From NCBI GenBank assembly GCA_008501825.1, contig QQUA01000011.1, positions 109,775 through 173,774 of the forward strand: a DNA stretch of 64,000 bases. Direction: 5' to 3'. Position numbers and translations under genes: made by a program. Shown piece by piece: positions 55,191-64,000 of the stretch. Positions within the stretch are counted from its first letter, which is position 1. Every line of letters begins with the position of its first letter. The notes under the pieces are model-generated. The model ran no database searches. It saw only the letters and a list, made by a program, of their open reading frames with translations, and was not told where the DNA came from. This DNA is from Planctomycetota bacterium (GTDB lineage Bacteria; Planctomycetota; UBA1135).

Positions 55191-56873
55191 TTACTCCATG
55201 TAACCCAAAGCCTGCATGGTTTCGACCAGCTTGGCTTCGTCCTCGGCCGACATGGCGCTTTGCTTGCTCTTTTCGGCTTGCAAATCGACGTGGCCTTCCC
55301 GAACTTGGATCGGATTCGCCGCCCGATACGGATCTTCCAGGACGCCTTCCATCACCTTGCCGTCCATGTAGTCTTCCACCGGCAGGCCCAAGAGATGCAA
55401 GATGGTCGGGGCCATGTCGGCGATCACCGGCCCATCCTGGCGGAAACCCGATTTGATCACGCCTTCACCGTGCCAGATGTAAATGCCGTCGCGACGGTGC
55501 ATGGCCGGTCGGCCTTCCACCGCCGGCTCGATCACGCAGGAATGCACCGGATTGGCAGCCATGTTCACCGAGCCGTCCAAAGGCACGAATTGAATGTCGG
55601 GAGCTTGCTCCAAATTGGGCCCGGCCCAAAGCTCTTCGCGTTTGAAAATTCGGGTGATCAAGGTTTCGCCTTCCGGCGTCTTCACCTTTTTCAAGCCGGC
55701 GATGATCTCGTCGCGCAATTGTTCGTACTCGGCTCCGGGCTCCACGGTTCCCTCCGGTTCCCGGCCTTTCAAATTGATCAAAACAATGTCTTCGCCACCG
55801 GTGAAGGTGGAATAGGCCCGGGTTTTGGACCAATCGATCATGTCTTGAATGACTTGCTCCTGTCCGACCAGCTTGATCTTGCCCTTGGCTTCCAACTTGG
55901 TCAGCAATCCGGTACGGCGCAACAAACCGATCCACTTCTTTTGCACCAGCATCTTCAGCTTGGCACCGGAACCGGACTTCTTCTTCAGCACCAAATAGCC
56001 GTTGTCCACCAACCATTTGTTCAAGAAGAAGCGATGGGTAATCGGCCCGAATCCGTGGTCGGAGCAAAGCCCGATGCTGACCTGGCCGTCCAGTTCCTTG
56101 ACCTTTTCCAACAAGCGGCCGAGGCTCTCATCCACCAGCTCGTACATGAAACTGAGCAAGTGGCCGTAACGCTTGGCCAGTTCCGGATTGTCTTTGGCCC
56201 ATTCCGGATCTTGGAAACACCAACCTTGGTGACTGGCCAGGTCCACGCCGCGGAATACCAGCGCGAACAAATCGGGCTTGGCGTTTTCCACAATGAATTC
56301 ACCCATCCGGGTGATCTGCTCGGTCACGTGGAGCAAACTGTCCCGAGCCGCTTCCAAATTGGCGGTCAAAAACAACTTCTCCGGTTCGTTGTCCGACGGC
56401 AGATCGCCGATGGCCTCCTCCATGGCGCTGCGCAATTCCGGCGGATAGATGAAGTCGGAATTGCGGTCAGGAGTGAGCAAACCGCCGACCATGGCCACGT
56501 TGGGCAGCTTTTCCAATGGAAAGGTCAGCGGAAAGGTCACCACCGCGACGGTCTTGTCGTGCTCGCTGACCAGACGCCACAAAGTCGGCGCTTTGATCGA
56601 ATGGAAAGAAATCACCGGCCGGACGTAACTGCCGTGGCGCTGTTCCCGGAAGAAGAACACTCCGTGCTTGCCAGCGTGGGTCCCGGTCATGAAATCGGAC
56701 CAAGCCACCGAGGAGTTGATCGGGGTGGTGCTCTCCAGCACTCCGGAGCTGCCTTCTCGGACCAAACGGGCTAAATTCGGCAGCTTGCCTTCGGCCACCA
56801 TCGGTTCGATGAGTTTCCAAGTGGCTCCATCGATCCCAATGAATACAACGCGTTTCTGGGTGCCTTGACTCAT
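55191..56873 (-). CDS. type I phosphodiesterase/nucleotide pyrophosphatase-like enzyme (soluble)
   Basis: This 560-residue alkaline-phosphatase-superfamily enzyme has VVFIGIDGATWKLI (metal Asp), TPINSSVAWSDFMTGTHAGKHG (nucleophile Ser or neighbour; the usual Thr is replaced), LCSDHGFGPITH (Asp-His) and DMAPTILHLLGLPVEDYMDG. It ends ETMQALGYME. It resembles the 42466 enzyme throughout but lacks its middle insertions. No signal peptide is seen. It sits between the flippase and the PIG-L gene, consistent with glycan or glycolipid phospho-chemistry. The substrate is unknown. Confidence 0.78.
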   Translation of the reverse strand: MSQGTQKRVVFIGIDGATWKLIEPMVAEGKLPNLARLVREGSSGVLESTTPINSSVAWSDFMTGTHAGKHGVFFFREQRHGSYVRPVISFHSIKAPTLWRLVSEHDKTVAVVTFPLTFPLEKLPNVAMVGGLLTPDRNSDFIYPPELRSAMEEAIGDLPSDNEPEKLFLTANLEAARDSLLHVTEQITRMGEFIVENAKPDLFALVFRGVDLASHQGWCFQDPEWAKDNPELAKRYGHLLSFMYELVDESLGRLLEKVKELDGQVSIGLCSDHGFGPITHRFFLNKWLVDNGYLVLKKKSGSGAKLKMLVQKKWIGLLRRTGLLTKLEAKGKIKLVGQEQVIQDMIDWSKTRAYSTFTGGEDIVLINLKGREPEGTVEPGAEYEQLRDEIIAGLKKVKTPEGETLITRIFKREELWAGPNLEQAPDIQFVPLDGSVNMAANPVHSCVIEPAVEGRPAMHRRDGIYIWHGEGVIKSGFRQDGPVIADMAPTILHLLGLPVEDYMDGKVMEGVLEDPYRAANPIQVREGHVDLQAEKSKQSAMSAEDEAKLVETMQALGYME

Positions 56874-56984
56874 GATCAGGGTCCTCGCCCGAGGCGGGCC
56901 GGCATTCTACGGAATCGGCGAGCTTTGCCGGCGAGCTTGATGCTTCGCCCTCGGCGGCCGCACCGGCTTCCTCATCGGATCCGA

Positions 56985-58526
56985 TTAGAACGGCAACCGC
57001 CGCCGCAGCCGCTCGCGAATGGCCGGGTCGACCAAGCCCAAAAGCAGGCTGGTCACGAAGTACAGCACCGCCACCGCCACCCCCGCCAGAACCGGGTGCT
57101 GGCGAAGCGGAGTCGGCACGATGGCCGCGGTGCAGGCGGCGCCGAGGAGCAGATAAGGCAGAATGCCTGGCACCAAAAACCAAGGATTGCCTAGGAACTT
57201 TCGAATCAAGAAGACCTTGGTGAACAGTTCGACCAAAGAAGCTCCGAGGGAAGCATAGGCCGCCCCGAGGATGCCGAACATCGGGATCAGGATCAAATTC
57301 AGGACCACGCTGGTGGCGGCCAAGGCGCCGCCGAACCACGGTAACTTGCGGTCCATTTCCGGCCGGCCGATCAACAACATGCCCACCGGCCCGCCCAAGC
57401 TGTCCATCAGCATGGCGAACACAAGGATCCGCAACACCTCGGCGGTATTGCCGAGGCCGGCCAAGCCTTCGCGATACTCGGGTCCGAACCAGCCGGCGAC
57501 TTCCGGAGCGAACAAGAAGGTGACGGCCGCCAACGGCGACGACCACCAGGCTTGATATCGAACCACCCGGACGAACTTCTGCCGGATCTCTTCCTGGTTT
57601 TGGCCCTTGGTCAGCCGAGCCATGCGCGGGAAGATCGCGGTATTGAATGCTTGGGTGATGGTGTGAAACACCATGACGACGCGGAAAGCTTGGGTATACA
57701 AACCGCGTCCGGTTTTCACCGTTTCCGCCAAGCCCAAGCCGGCCGCCGGTTTCAATAGCAAACCCAACAACAACACGTCGATGCGATTGCGAAGGGTCCG
57801 CAACATGCGGAACAAGGCAATTCCCAAAGATTCCACCAGCAAGCGGCCGGCCCGGCGGAGTTTGCTTTTCGGCAGAGAACCGGGCAGGAAACGTTTGCGA
57901 GCCAAAATGGGTAAGACCATGCCTCTGGCCACCGAACCGGCGATGAAACAGAGAAACACTCCATAAAGAGCTTGCAGGCCGTGTTCCGGCGGCGGCGGCT
58001 CCGGTCGCGGCAACGGGCTCAGCCAATACAAACAAATCAAAGCGCCGCCGGCCCGGAACAAACCGGTGGCGATTTCCACCAACGATGGCAACACCATGCG
58101 CTCGTGGGCTTGAAATACCGCTTCTCCCACCGAACCCAGTGAATCGGCCACCAAAATGATGCCGGCCAACAGCACCAGATGAACCACGGTCATATCGATG
58201 CCGCCTTGCAGCCATCCTTCAACGCCGACGTAGAGCAGCATCACCAAAGACGACACCACCGCTCCCCCGCCCATGGCCAGGCGGGCATCGACGTACAACT
58301 CGGCAGCGCGGCTCTTGTCCCGAGCCACCGCCCGCACCAAAACCAAGGGAATGCCGAAAGATGCCGCCATGCTGCCAAAAAACATCAAGGTGGCGACAAA
58401 GGAATAAATCCCGTTGACGTCCACCGCAACGAATCGGGGCAACAACAAACCGAACAAGGCGTAGATGGCGACGTTCAACATCTTCGCCACCGTCAAGAAA
58501 GCTGTATTGCGAGCCAGAGAGGCCAT
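56985..58526 (-). CDS. polysaccharide flippase (Wzx/MOP superfamily)
   Basis: The 513-residue protein has about 12-14 membrane helices across its length and the MOP/Wzx layout: MASLARNTAFLTVAKMLNVA start, FGIPLVLVRAVARDKSR, and RNRIDVLLLGLLLKPAAGLG in the middle. MOP flippases move undecaprenyl-linked oligosaccharides across the inner membrane; MurJ is a relative. It lies 111 bases upstream of the phosphodiesterase gene and 15 bases downstream of the lipoprotein gene. Exact cargo is unknown. Confidence 0.85.
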   Translation of the reverse strand: MASLARNTAFLTVAKMLNVAIYALFGLLLPRFVAVDVNGIYSFVATLMFFGSMAASFGIPLVLVRAVARDKSRAAELYVDARLAMGGGAVVSSLVMLLYVGVEGWLQGGIDMTVVHLVLLAGIILVADSLGSVGEAVFQAHERMVLPSLVEIATGLFRAGGALICLYWLSPLPRPEPPPPEHGLQALYGVFLCFIAGSVARGMVLPILARKRFLPGSLPKSKLRRAGRLLVESLGIALFRMLRTLRNRIDVLLLGLLLKPAAGLGLAETVKTGRGLYTQAFRVVMVFHTITQAFNTAIFPRMARLTKGQNQEEIRQKFVRVVRYQAWWSSPLAAVTFLFAPEVAGWFGPEYREGLAGLGNTAEVLRILVFAMLMDSLGGPVGMLLIGRPEMDRKLPWFGGALAATSVVLNLILIPMFGILGAAYASLGASLVELFTKVFLIRKFLGNPWFLVPGILPYLLLGAACTAAIVPTPLRQHPVLAGVAVAVLYFVTSLLLGLVDPAIRERLRRRLPF

Positions 58527-58541
58527 GGTTCTAAGCCGCCG

Positions 58542-59927
58542 TTAGCGTTGCTCGATCAAATCGCCAACCGCCTGTTCCAAGAAGCGATCCAGCAGAAAAT
58601 CTTGGGCTTGAAAGGAAGACGCCCCAGGAAGGTCTTGAATGTTGGCGTCCAAAGGAGGTCCGCTACCGTGAAACCGAAGCCAATCGCCCTCCACCGCCAG
58701 AACTCCCTGAAAAGATTGCTGGCGAACTCCGCTTCCTCCCATGAAGGGAATCGGAATCGGTGCCGTTTGGCGCAAGGCTTCCTGAGCCGCTTGCTGATCC
58801 AAAATCCACGCCAAGGAACCTCGCGGCCAACGGTAGCGACGCTCGGCAAAAGGGCGGGGGCGGTCGATTTGCAAAGCCTTTTGCACCTCGGGCCAAAAGC
58901 CTTCTTGGCCGAAACCGAACCAGAAAACCTCGTCGCCGGCTTCAAAGAAATAATTCCAGGATCCGATCCAAGACGGCAAATCCAAATCTTGCGGATCAAA
59001 AGCGCCAAGCCCCATGGCTTCCAAATCGAAGCCTTCGGTATCTCGACTTTGAAAGGCCCAATCCGGCGGCTGGGCGAACACCAAGCCCAGTTTGCCCTGG
59101 ATTTGAAGGGCGTGAATTTCGATCACCCAATCGCCGGAAGGTTCCTGCGGCGGTTCGAAGCCATGGGAAAGGACTGCGGCTTCCACCGCCGGCCAAAGAT
59201 CGGCCGCAAGGATTTCAAAACGCAACATGCCGATGCTTTCCGGCAGGCTCGGCGGATACCAAGCCGCTTGCCAGGCTTTCGGCGGAACCGGCGGCTCCAC
59301 TTGCACCCGGCCGTGCACGGTCGGATTCTGGGCCAACTCTTGCAAACTGATTTCCACCGGCCCCAGAAGCCGGGGCAGAAACTCGGCGGCGGAGCCCAAC
59401 AAATTCAACACCACCGCCATGTCGAAAGCGGCTTCCCCACTCTCGGGTGGCGGAAGCTGGCGGCTGAGCAACCGAACCTGGGCCGGCAATCCGTTGAGCA
59501 CCGGCAAGGCTTCCGGGAAATGCTGTTCCAACAGCAAGCCGAGATCAGCCCGCAGCGCCCAGTCGCCCTCGGGCAAGCTTTGCTCGACTAAGGGCAAGAC
59601 CTGGTCGACTTCGCCTTCCCGCCATAACGCTTGGCCTCCTTGCCCGAACCAGCGCCAACCGCCTGGGCCGAGAATCAATTGCCAATCGCCGACTTGATCC
59701 TGAATGCGGCGATTCTTGGCCTGGAAAACCAAGGGAGCTTGGGCGGCCACCGCCGGCATAGACACCGTCTCCTCCGGCGGGAATTCCGGCAGACTGGCTT
59801 CGACCTCGCCGCTGCAAGCCAGCGCCGCCAAGGCGAGGCAAGACCCTCCGAACCAAGCCCTCGCGCAGCGAGGAAGCGGAATCCGGCCGGGGCGAAGGCG
59901 AATGGATTTGAGGAAGAGCCGATTCAC
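58542..59927 (-). CDS. lipoprotein of unknown function
   Basis: Starting at GTG 59927, which overlaps the upstream exonuclease stop by four bases (GTGA), the 461-residue protein has a basic N-terminus and a hydrophobic stretch ending LAALACSGE, a lipobox with Cys at about 40. The mature part shows LPEGDWALRADLGLLLEQHF and RGSLAWILDQQAAQEAL, mixed alpha/beta, somewhat like DUF3352-type lipoproteins. The longer 588-residue reading into the exonuclease gene is rejected. Function is unknown. Confidence 0.6.
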   Translation of the reverse strand: MNRLFLKSIRLRPGRIPLPRCARAWFGGSCLALAALACSGEVEASLPEFPPEETVSMPAVAAQAPLVFQAKNRRIQDQVGDWQLILGPGGWRWFGQGGQALWREGEVDQVLPLVEQSLPEGDWALRADLGLLLEQHFPEALPVLNGLPAQVRLLSRQLPPPESGEAAFDMAVVLNLLGSAAEFLPRLLGPVEISLQELAQNPTVHGRVQVEPPVPPKAWQAAWYPPSLPESIGMLRFEILAADLWPAVEAAVLSHGFEPPQEPSGDWVIEIHALQIQGKLGLVFAQPPDWAFQSRDTEGFDLEAMGLGAFDPQDLDLPSWIGSWNYFFEAGDEVFWFGFGQEGFWPEVQKALQIDRPRPFAERRYRWPRGSLAWILDQQAAQEALRQTAPIPIPFMGGSGVRQQSFQGVLAVEGDWLRFHGSGPPLDANIQDLPGASSFQAQDFLLDRFLEQAVGDLIEQR

Positions 59928-60634
59928 GAGTACAAAGGAATCAAGGTATGCCGGAGGCGGCGAAACAAGTCGGCGGTGGCGCGAGTATCCCGCAGACAGT
60001 ATTCGGCGATTTCGTCGTAGCGACCTTCCCGGGCTTTCTGGGCCACCAGCGAGCCGTCCATTTTGCCCTTCGGGCTTTCCACCTGAAAGCGCCGGCACCA
60101 GTAATCGAGGGAATAACTCTGCCGGGCGGCGCCGAAGAAATTCAGCACTTCCATCAAATCGCAGTGTTCCCGAATGCTGTAGCGATAGCCCGCCAACTGC
60201 CGGCTGGGGACGACATCGAGCATGGCGGAACGGGTCATCAAGACCGGCCCGTCGTAGCCGCGGCCGTTGAAACTGACCACCGTGCCCCAATCGGCGGCCT
60301 GCTTCCAAAATTCTTGCAACAACTCCCGCTCATTGCCGCGCCAAACCCGAGTTCCCGGCAAAGGGTCGAACTCCATCCACTTGTTGCCGCTGCCTTGGAC
60401 CAGGACCGCCCCGGTGTCCTTGTCCAAATTCCACATGCCGATGGCCACTACCCGCCCAAGGCCCCGGACCAAAGCCAGGCGGTGGCGAATGGCTTGGGGA
60501 TCGGGATCGCTGGAACGGCGGGAAAGCAGATAGTGGCGGGTGGCTTCATCCACCTCTTCCCAATCCAAACCGGCCACCTCGATATCCACCGCCACTACCG
60601 GGTGGCGTAACTTGCCGGGGGTTTCTTCTTTCAT
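59924..60634 (-). CDS. DEDD-type 3'-5' exonuclease (RNase H fold, PolB-exo-like)
   Basis: The 236-residue protein has three exonuclease motifs: Exo I VVAVDIEVAG (D-x-E), Exo II TVVSFNGRGYDGPVL (N-x2-x-x-D) and Exo III YCLRDTRATADLF (Y-C-x3-D). These match the predicted 3'-5' exonucleases related to the PolB proofreading domain, some annotated as polysaccharide-locus PolB-like exonucleases. It probably degrades DNA or RNA in the cytoplasm. The stop overlaps the next gene's GTG, so the two are co-translated. Confidence 0.82.
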   Translation of the reverse strand: MKEETPGKLRHPVVAVDIEVAGLDWEEVDEATRHYLLSRRSSDPDPQAIRHRLALVRGLGRVVAIGMWNLDKDTGAVLVQGSGNKWMEFDPLPGTRVWRGNERELLQEFWKQAADWGTVVSFNGRGYDGPVLMTRSAMLDVVPSRQLAGYRYSIREHCDLMEVLNFFGAARQSYSLDYWCRRFQVESPKGKMDGSLVAQKAREGRYDEIAEYCLRDTRATADLFRRLRHTLIPLYS

Positions 60635-60673
60635 CAGCGCGCAGACCTTAGCAAGCCCCGGCTTCCGCAGGGA

Positions 60674-61147
60674 TCAGCTCATGCGATCGCCTTCGTGCAC
60701 GGTGAGCACCGGAACATGGGCTCCGCGAACCACCCGTTCGGCGGTCGAACCGAGCAGCAAGTGAGCCAAACCGCCGCGGCCGTGGGTGGCCAAAACGATG
60801 ATCGAACAATTCAGCTCTTTGGCCGCGTCGATGATGACCCGCCAGGCTTTGCCGCCGTCGATCAAATGGGTTTCCACTTGGCCGGCACCCTTTTCTTCCA
60901 ATTCTCCCTTGGCGGCTTCCAATGCACCGCTGGCACTTTGCTTGAATTCGGCCAGCAGGGCTTGGTAATCCACCCCCTCCGGCAGGAAGGGACCGCCGTA
61001 GACGGTTCCGGGATTCACCACGTCGCTTTCCAGGGCGTGCACCAGGACCAGGGTGCCGCCGTGGACCCGGGCAAGTTCGGCGGCCCAGGCATAAGCTTGG
61101 CGGGCGTTTTCCGAGAAGTCGGTGGCAAGCAAGATGCGGGAAAACAT
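60674..61147 (-). CDS. universal stress protein (UspA family)
   Basis: The 157-residue protein has the UspA fold: SRILLATDFSENARQAYAWA at the start, and IIVLATHGRGGLAHLLLGSTAERVVRGAHVPVL with the G-x2-G-x9-G-S/T ATP-binding pattern at the end. ATG 61147 follows AGGAGG closely, so the 171-residue reading is rejected. Family members bind nucleotides and help survival under stress. It lies 39 bases upstream of the exonuclease gene. Confidence 0.92.
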   Translation of the reverse strand: MFSRILLATDFSENARQAYAWAAELARVHGGTLVLVHALESDVVNPGTVYGGPFLPEGVDYQALLAEFKQSASGALEAAKGELEEKGAGQVETHLIDGGKAWRVIIDAAKELNCSIIVLATHGRGGLAHLLLGSTAERVVRGAHVPVLTVHEGDRMS

Positions 61148-61264
61148 GGACAACCTCCTAAGACCGCCCGAGCGCGCCAAGCCCGGCATGGGCCGGCGGC
61201 CGAGAACGGCTCCATGCTAGAACGATGGACCGGCTTTCGGAAGCGGATCGGAAAAAAGCGGAAT

Positions 61265-62692
61265 TTATTGAGGATCCAGGGCTTCGGCATAGCCCATTTG
61301 GTTGAAAACGTCCTCTTGGAAATCCTTGACCGCACCGGCTGGAGGAGCGATCGGCGGGGTGGCCGCCCGGTAGCCTTCCAAGTAAGAACGACCCGGCTGA
61401 TCGGCAGGATGGGCTTCCTGCCAGGACGGACTCATCCATTGCCGCATCGCCTCCCGCCCCTGATCGATCGCCGGGGGCAAATCCAGCCACGCCAACAAGG
61501 TCGGCATCACCTCATAGATGTTGCCGAGATTGCGCTCGCCCTTGGGCAAGAGGCCGCGAGCCGGGACGTCGGGCCCCCACAAAATCATGACTCCGGGAGG
61601 TGCATCTTCGTGGGCGCCGGATTGACGAGATTTGGGATTGTCGACGTTGGCCGCGTGCATGCCGTGGTCCGACAACAACATGATTCGAGTTTCCAACGGC
61701 ACGTCCTGCAGCAACTCGCCGACCCAACGATCCACCAAGCGATAGGATTGATTGACGAAATCGCCGGCGAACTTCAGTTTTTCCCGAGGCACGTTGTAGT
61801 TGAAAGCTTCCGGTTCGTGGTAACGCCAGAATTGATGGCCGGCGACGTCGGGCAAGCCGAAGTAAACCAAATTCAAATCAGCGATTCGGCTTTGCAATTG
61901 CTTGCGCATGATGGACAAGTGGGTGCGGTCGGTGTGATAGACCACGCGGAAAAACTTCTCCATTTGGGATAGAAACTTCCATTCGCTCGGAGTCACGCCG
62001 AATTCCCGGTCGTACTCTTTGGAAAAGGGACCTTGGGGTGATCCTTCCGCCAACTGCGGACGGATTTTCCCCTGCAAAGCCGCCGGCCAAGTCAATTGCG
62101 GTAAACCTTGATCGTGCACCGCCGGCTTCCACAGCATGCGAGCTTGAGCTTGGCCGGTATAAGAAGCGACGATGCGACTGTTGGGGTTCTGCAAGGCTTC
62201 CGCCGGCCAGGAAACCCACCAAGCGACCGAAAGGACTTCCCGGTCGGCCATGTCCGCCATGGTCCAGATCGCCGGCACTTTTCGGCAGTTGGAGGTATAG
62301 GGCAAGCCGCCGGGCTTGAGCTTGTAACCCTTTTCAATTTCCGAAAAGTGCAAGATGCCGTGGGTCCGGTAATCGACTCCGGTGGCGATCGAAGTCCAAA
62401 TCACCGGAGAGAAGGTCGGGAAAGAAGTGCGCAACTCGCCGCCGACCCCTTCTTCCACCAACTTGCGCAAATTCGGCGTTTCCCCCGCCGCCATCAGCGG
62501 TTCGAGCACGCTCCAATCCATGCCGTCCACGCCGATCACCAGCACCGGCGGGCGATCGAAACTTTCCCGCTTCTCCAGGGAATAGTCAGAATCGGAATCG
62601 GAGCCGCAAGCCGTCAAGGCCAGGGCCAAAATCCAACCGAGGTTGCGGCCCGAAGGGCGGCCCCAACGGTGAAGCAGGTGGAACGGCTTCAT
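61265..62692 (-). CDS. lipoprotein type I phosphodiesterase/nucleotide pyrophosphatase-like enzyme
   Basis: The 475-residue protein has a lipoprotein signal (LALALTAC, Cys about 29). The catalytic domain has VLVIGVDGMDWSVL (metal Asp), FSPVIWTSIATGVDYRTHG (Thr nucleophile), IMLLSDHGMHA (Asp-His) and the end segment YEVMPTLLAWLDLP. The last residues are MGYAEALDPQ. Being lipid-anchored, it would act in the periplasm. It is close to the 5095 enzyme in the SPVIW-TSIATG region. It may act on envelope phosphodiesters; the substrate is unknown. Confidence 0.78.
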   Translation of the reverse strand: MKPFHLLHRWGRPSGRNLGWILALALTACGSDSDSDYSLEKRESFDRPPVLVIGVDGMDWSVLEPLMAAGETPNLRKLVEEGVGGELRTSFPTFSPVIWTSIATGVDYRTHGILHFSEIEKGYKLKPGGLPYTSNCRKVPAIWTMADMADREVLSVAWWVSWPAEALQNPNSRIVASYTGQAQARMLWKPAVHDQGLPQLTWPAALQGKIRPQLAEGSPQGPFSKEYDREFGVTPSEWKFLSQMEKFFRVVYHTDRTHLSIMRKQLQSRIADLNLVYFGLPDVAGHQFWRYHEPEAFNYNVPREKLKFAGDFVNQSYRLVDRWVGELLQDVPLETRIMLLSDHGMHAANVDNPKSRQSGAHEDAPPGVMILWGPDVPARGLLPKGERNLGNIYEVMPTLLAWLDLPPAIDQGREAMRQWMSPSWQEAHPADQPGRSYLEGYRAATPPIAPPAGAVKDFQEDVFNQMGYAEALDPQ

Positions 62693-63022
62693 AGGCAAAG
62701 TTTAGCCGTCTGCCTTGGGGCTTTTGCCTTGATCTACAGGAGGAATTGGAAGGGATGCCCTACTGCCGGTCGGGCGGGATTCTCGTCCTAGGCAACCAGC
62801 TCAATGGACCGCCATTGGAATTCCAGATTCCCCGGATTTCTTGTAACGCAGCCCAGAAATCCCTCTAAGTTCTTTTAAGAAAATGACTTAATTTTTCGAC
62901 TCAAATTTTTTGATTTTATTTGCCCCAAACGGGACTGTGGATTCTTGCAGGCGGGTTGCCGCTTGTAGCCCGTCTGAAACCAAACCCATTCTTTGAAATC
63001 CCTTTTTCGGGTTAAGCTTGAA
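62693..63022. other. intergenic region upstream of the G8-domain gene
   Basis: About 330 bases carry no supported gene. The part at 62875-62925 is strikingly AT-rich, with runs of T that could hold a promoter for either divergent neighbour. No RNA gene, riboswitch or strong terminator hairpin was recognised. A short inverted match (CGGG...CCCG) near 62950-62975 is too weak to call. Confidence 0.4.
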
Positions 63023-64000
63023 ATGAAAAGCATTCACAAAGTCATGGCCTTGGCAACGCCAGCCATGTTGTTCCTCACATCGGTTGTGATCTCGGCTCCG
63101 CAGCAGCCCATCGACCCCTGTCCGGCATCCTCGGTCCGTTGGAGTAGCTACTTCAGCGCCCTCCAGGATGGAGACGTAGCCGTCATTCCCACTGGGCAAG
63201 TCATCTACCTCGACGAACAGACCGTCCAACTGGAAGGGGTTCGGATCGAAGGCACATTAGTGTTCACCGATTGCCCACCGAGCGGGGGGGGGGAGTTTCC
63301 CCAACCCTGAACGCGAAATGGATTCTGGTCACAGGCACCTTGCAGATCGGCAGCCCGACCGAGGTGTTGACTGAAACGGCGACGATTCGGTTGGTCGATA
63401 CGCCGCCGGACGCCAGCGTCATTAATGCTCTTTCGGTAGGAACTGAAGTCAAAAATGCCCTTACCGCTTGAGGTTTGGTCGTTACGAACTCGGGTAACCT
63501 GATTCTGTACGGACAGGATCGCGGAATCAGTTGGACCCGCCTTGCGGCAACGGCCTACGGCAATTCTTCCGGCAACGGCCAAAATTTTCTGGTTCTGCAA
63601 GACGATGTAGAAGCCGCCGGTTGGCAAGTCGGGGATGAAATCGTCATTGCCAATACCGATTTCTTTGATCGGACGCAGGCGTTGGCCTTTCCCGGGAATC
63701 CGGGAGAAGATCCTGAGTACACTTTCCCGAAATCCGAAGTCTTTCAGATTTCTTCTATCAGTGGATCGACCATTACCCTCTCCGGTACCTTGGAATACGA
63801 CCATTATTCCGGCGAAGTGGAGGGTAACCCGAGTTGGGGGTCGTCCTGGAAGATGGAGCAACGGGCGGAAGTTGGGAATTTAACTCGTTCTGTCATCATC
63901 GAAGGTACGAACGAGGTAGAGACTGGCCCACAAATTGACGAGTTCGTAGCCGAATTCGGGCACGTCGAGTTGATGCTCGACGGCGCTGGAACTCCCCACG
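63023..64000 (+). pseudogene. G8-domain (CEMIP/TMEM2-like) secreted protein, frame broken, cut by window edge
   Basis: From ATG 63023 a signal peptide (about 1-24) leads into a G8 domain: SVRWSSYFSALQDGDVAVIP and VQLEGVRIEGTLVF. The frame breaks in a run of ten G (63285-63294) and stops at 63308-63310. Adding one G restores GVSPTLNAKWILVTGTLQIG in the next frame. That frame then meets a TGA at 63469-63471, after which VVTNSGNLILYGQDRGISWT, WQVGDEIVIANTDF and AEVGNLTRSVIIEG continue, the typical G8/CEMIP continuation, open to 64000. Thus two lesions lie in one recognisable gene. It may be decaying, phase-variable, or mis-sequenced. Confidence 0.72.

Noticed and set aside
55260..56774. 504-residue plus-strand open frame
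   Set aside because: It runs antisense to the phosphodiesterase gene at 55191, has no recognisable motif and has a His/Gln-rich shadow composition.
56467..58215. 582-residue minus-strand open frame
   Set aside because: It is another frame of the flippase and phosphodiesterase genes, is Arg/Gly-rich and shows no membrane or catalytic pattern.
63469..63471. Recoded TGA (selenocysteine or altered code)
   Set aside because: Many other genes in the window end with TGA, and no recoding element was seen; the position is not a cysteine-like catalytic site.

Overview
The window looks like a chromosomal segment of a diderm, aerobic-style heterotroph, most likely Planctomycetota or a relative. This is inferred from gene content, not from a marker gene. 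The pointers are: an ECF sigma factor beside a large TPR-bearing Ser/Thr kinase; secreted FG-GAP beta-propeller proteins and an L-type lectin; five alkaline-phosphatase-superfamily enzymes in 64 kb; many lipoproteins; and LptF/LptG plus a Wza-type exporter, which imply an outer membrane. Acidobacteriota or another diderm phylum cannot be excluded. Most genes lie on the minus strand in tight, often overlapping operons. The flanks are GC-rich (41 of 60 bases counted at 57001-57060), but the 45.4-52.4 kb block is much poorer (22 of 60 at 49501-49560).

Layout. 1-7.1 kb: the tail of a radical-SAM-like gene, a TAXI-type periplasmic receptor, a cysteine-dioxygenase-like cupin, a sulfatase-like membrane enzyme, an aquaporin, and a membrane phosphodiesterase-like enzyme. 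7.2-13.2 kb: an SbcC/SbcD (YhaN/YhaO)-like pair and a thiolase/3-hydroxyacyl-CoA dehydrogenase pair. 13.3-21.2 kb: a sugar-nucleotide epimerase, three tandem seven-bladed FG-GAP proteins and a lectin. 21.2-24.7 kb: a complete phosphorylated serine pathway (phosphatase, class V aminotransferase, SerA). 25-30 kb: a secreted protein, a Ser/Thr kinase, a sigma factor and a nitrilase. 30.3-36.9 kb: tRNA-Ala(CGC), a membrane protein, a TPR lipoprotein, lptG/lptF, a two-domain sugar-kinase-like protein and a GNAT enzyme.

37-45 kb is a polysaccharide module. DoxX, Wzz, an O-antigen-ligase-like protein, a GH39-like lipoprotein and a phosphodiesterase are on one strand, with a Wza-like exporter diverging from them. 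45-52.4 kb is an AT-richer block of unrecognised secreted proteins that contains two duplicated families in A-B-B-A order. 52.6-62.7 kb holds a TlpA-like protein, a PIG-L deacetylase, another phosphodiesterase, a Wzx-like flippase, a lipoprotein, a DEDD exonuclease, a universal stress protein and a fifth phosphodiesterase. The right edge is a G8-domain (CEMIP-like) surface protein gene broken by a G10 tract and an in-frame TGA.

Together the lptFG, kinase, flippase, ligase, Wzz, Wza, PIG-L, GH39 and phosphodiesterase genes suggest a cell-envelope polysaccharide region whose products may be modified by phospho- or sulfo-group chemistry. No glycosyltransferases are seen here, so that part must be encoded elsewhere.
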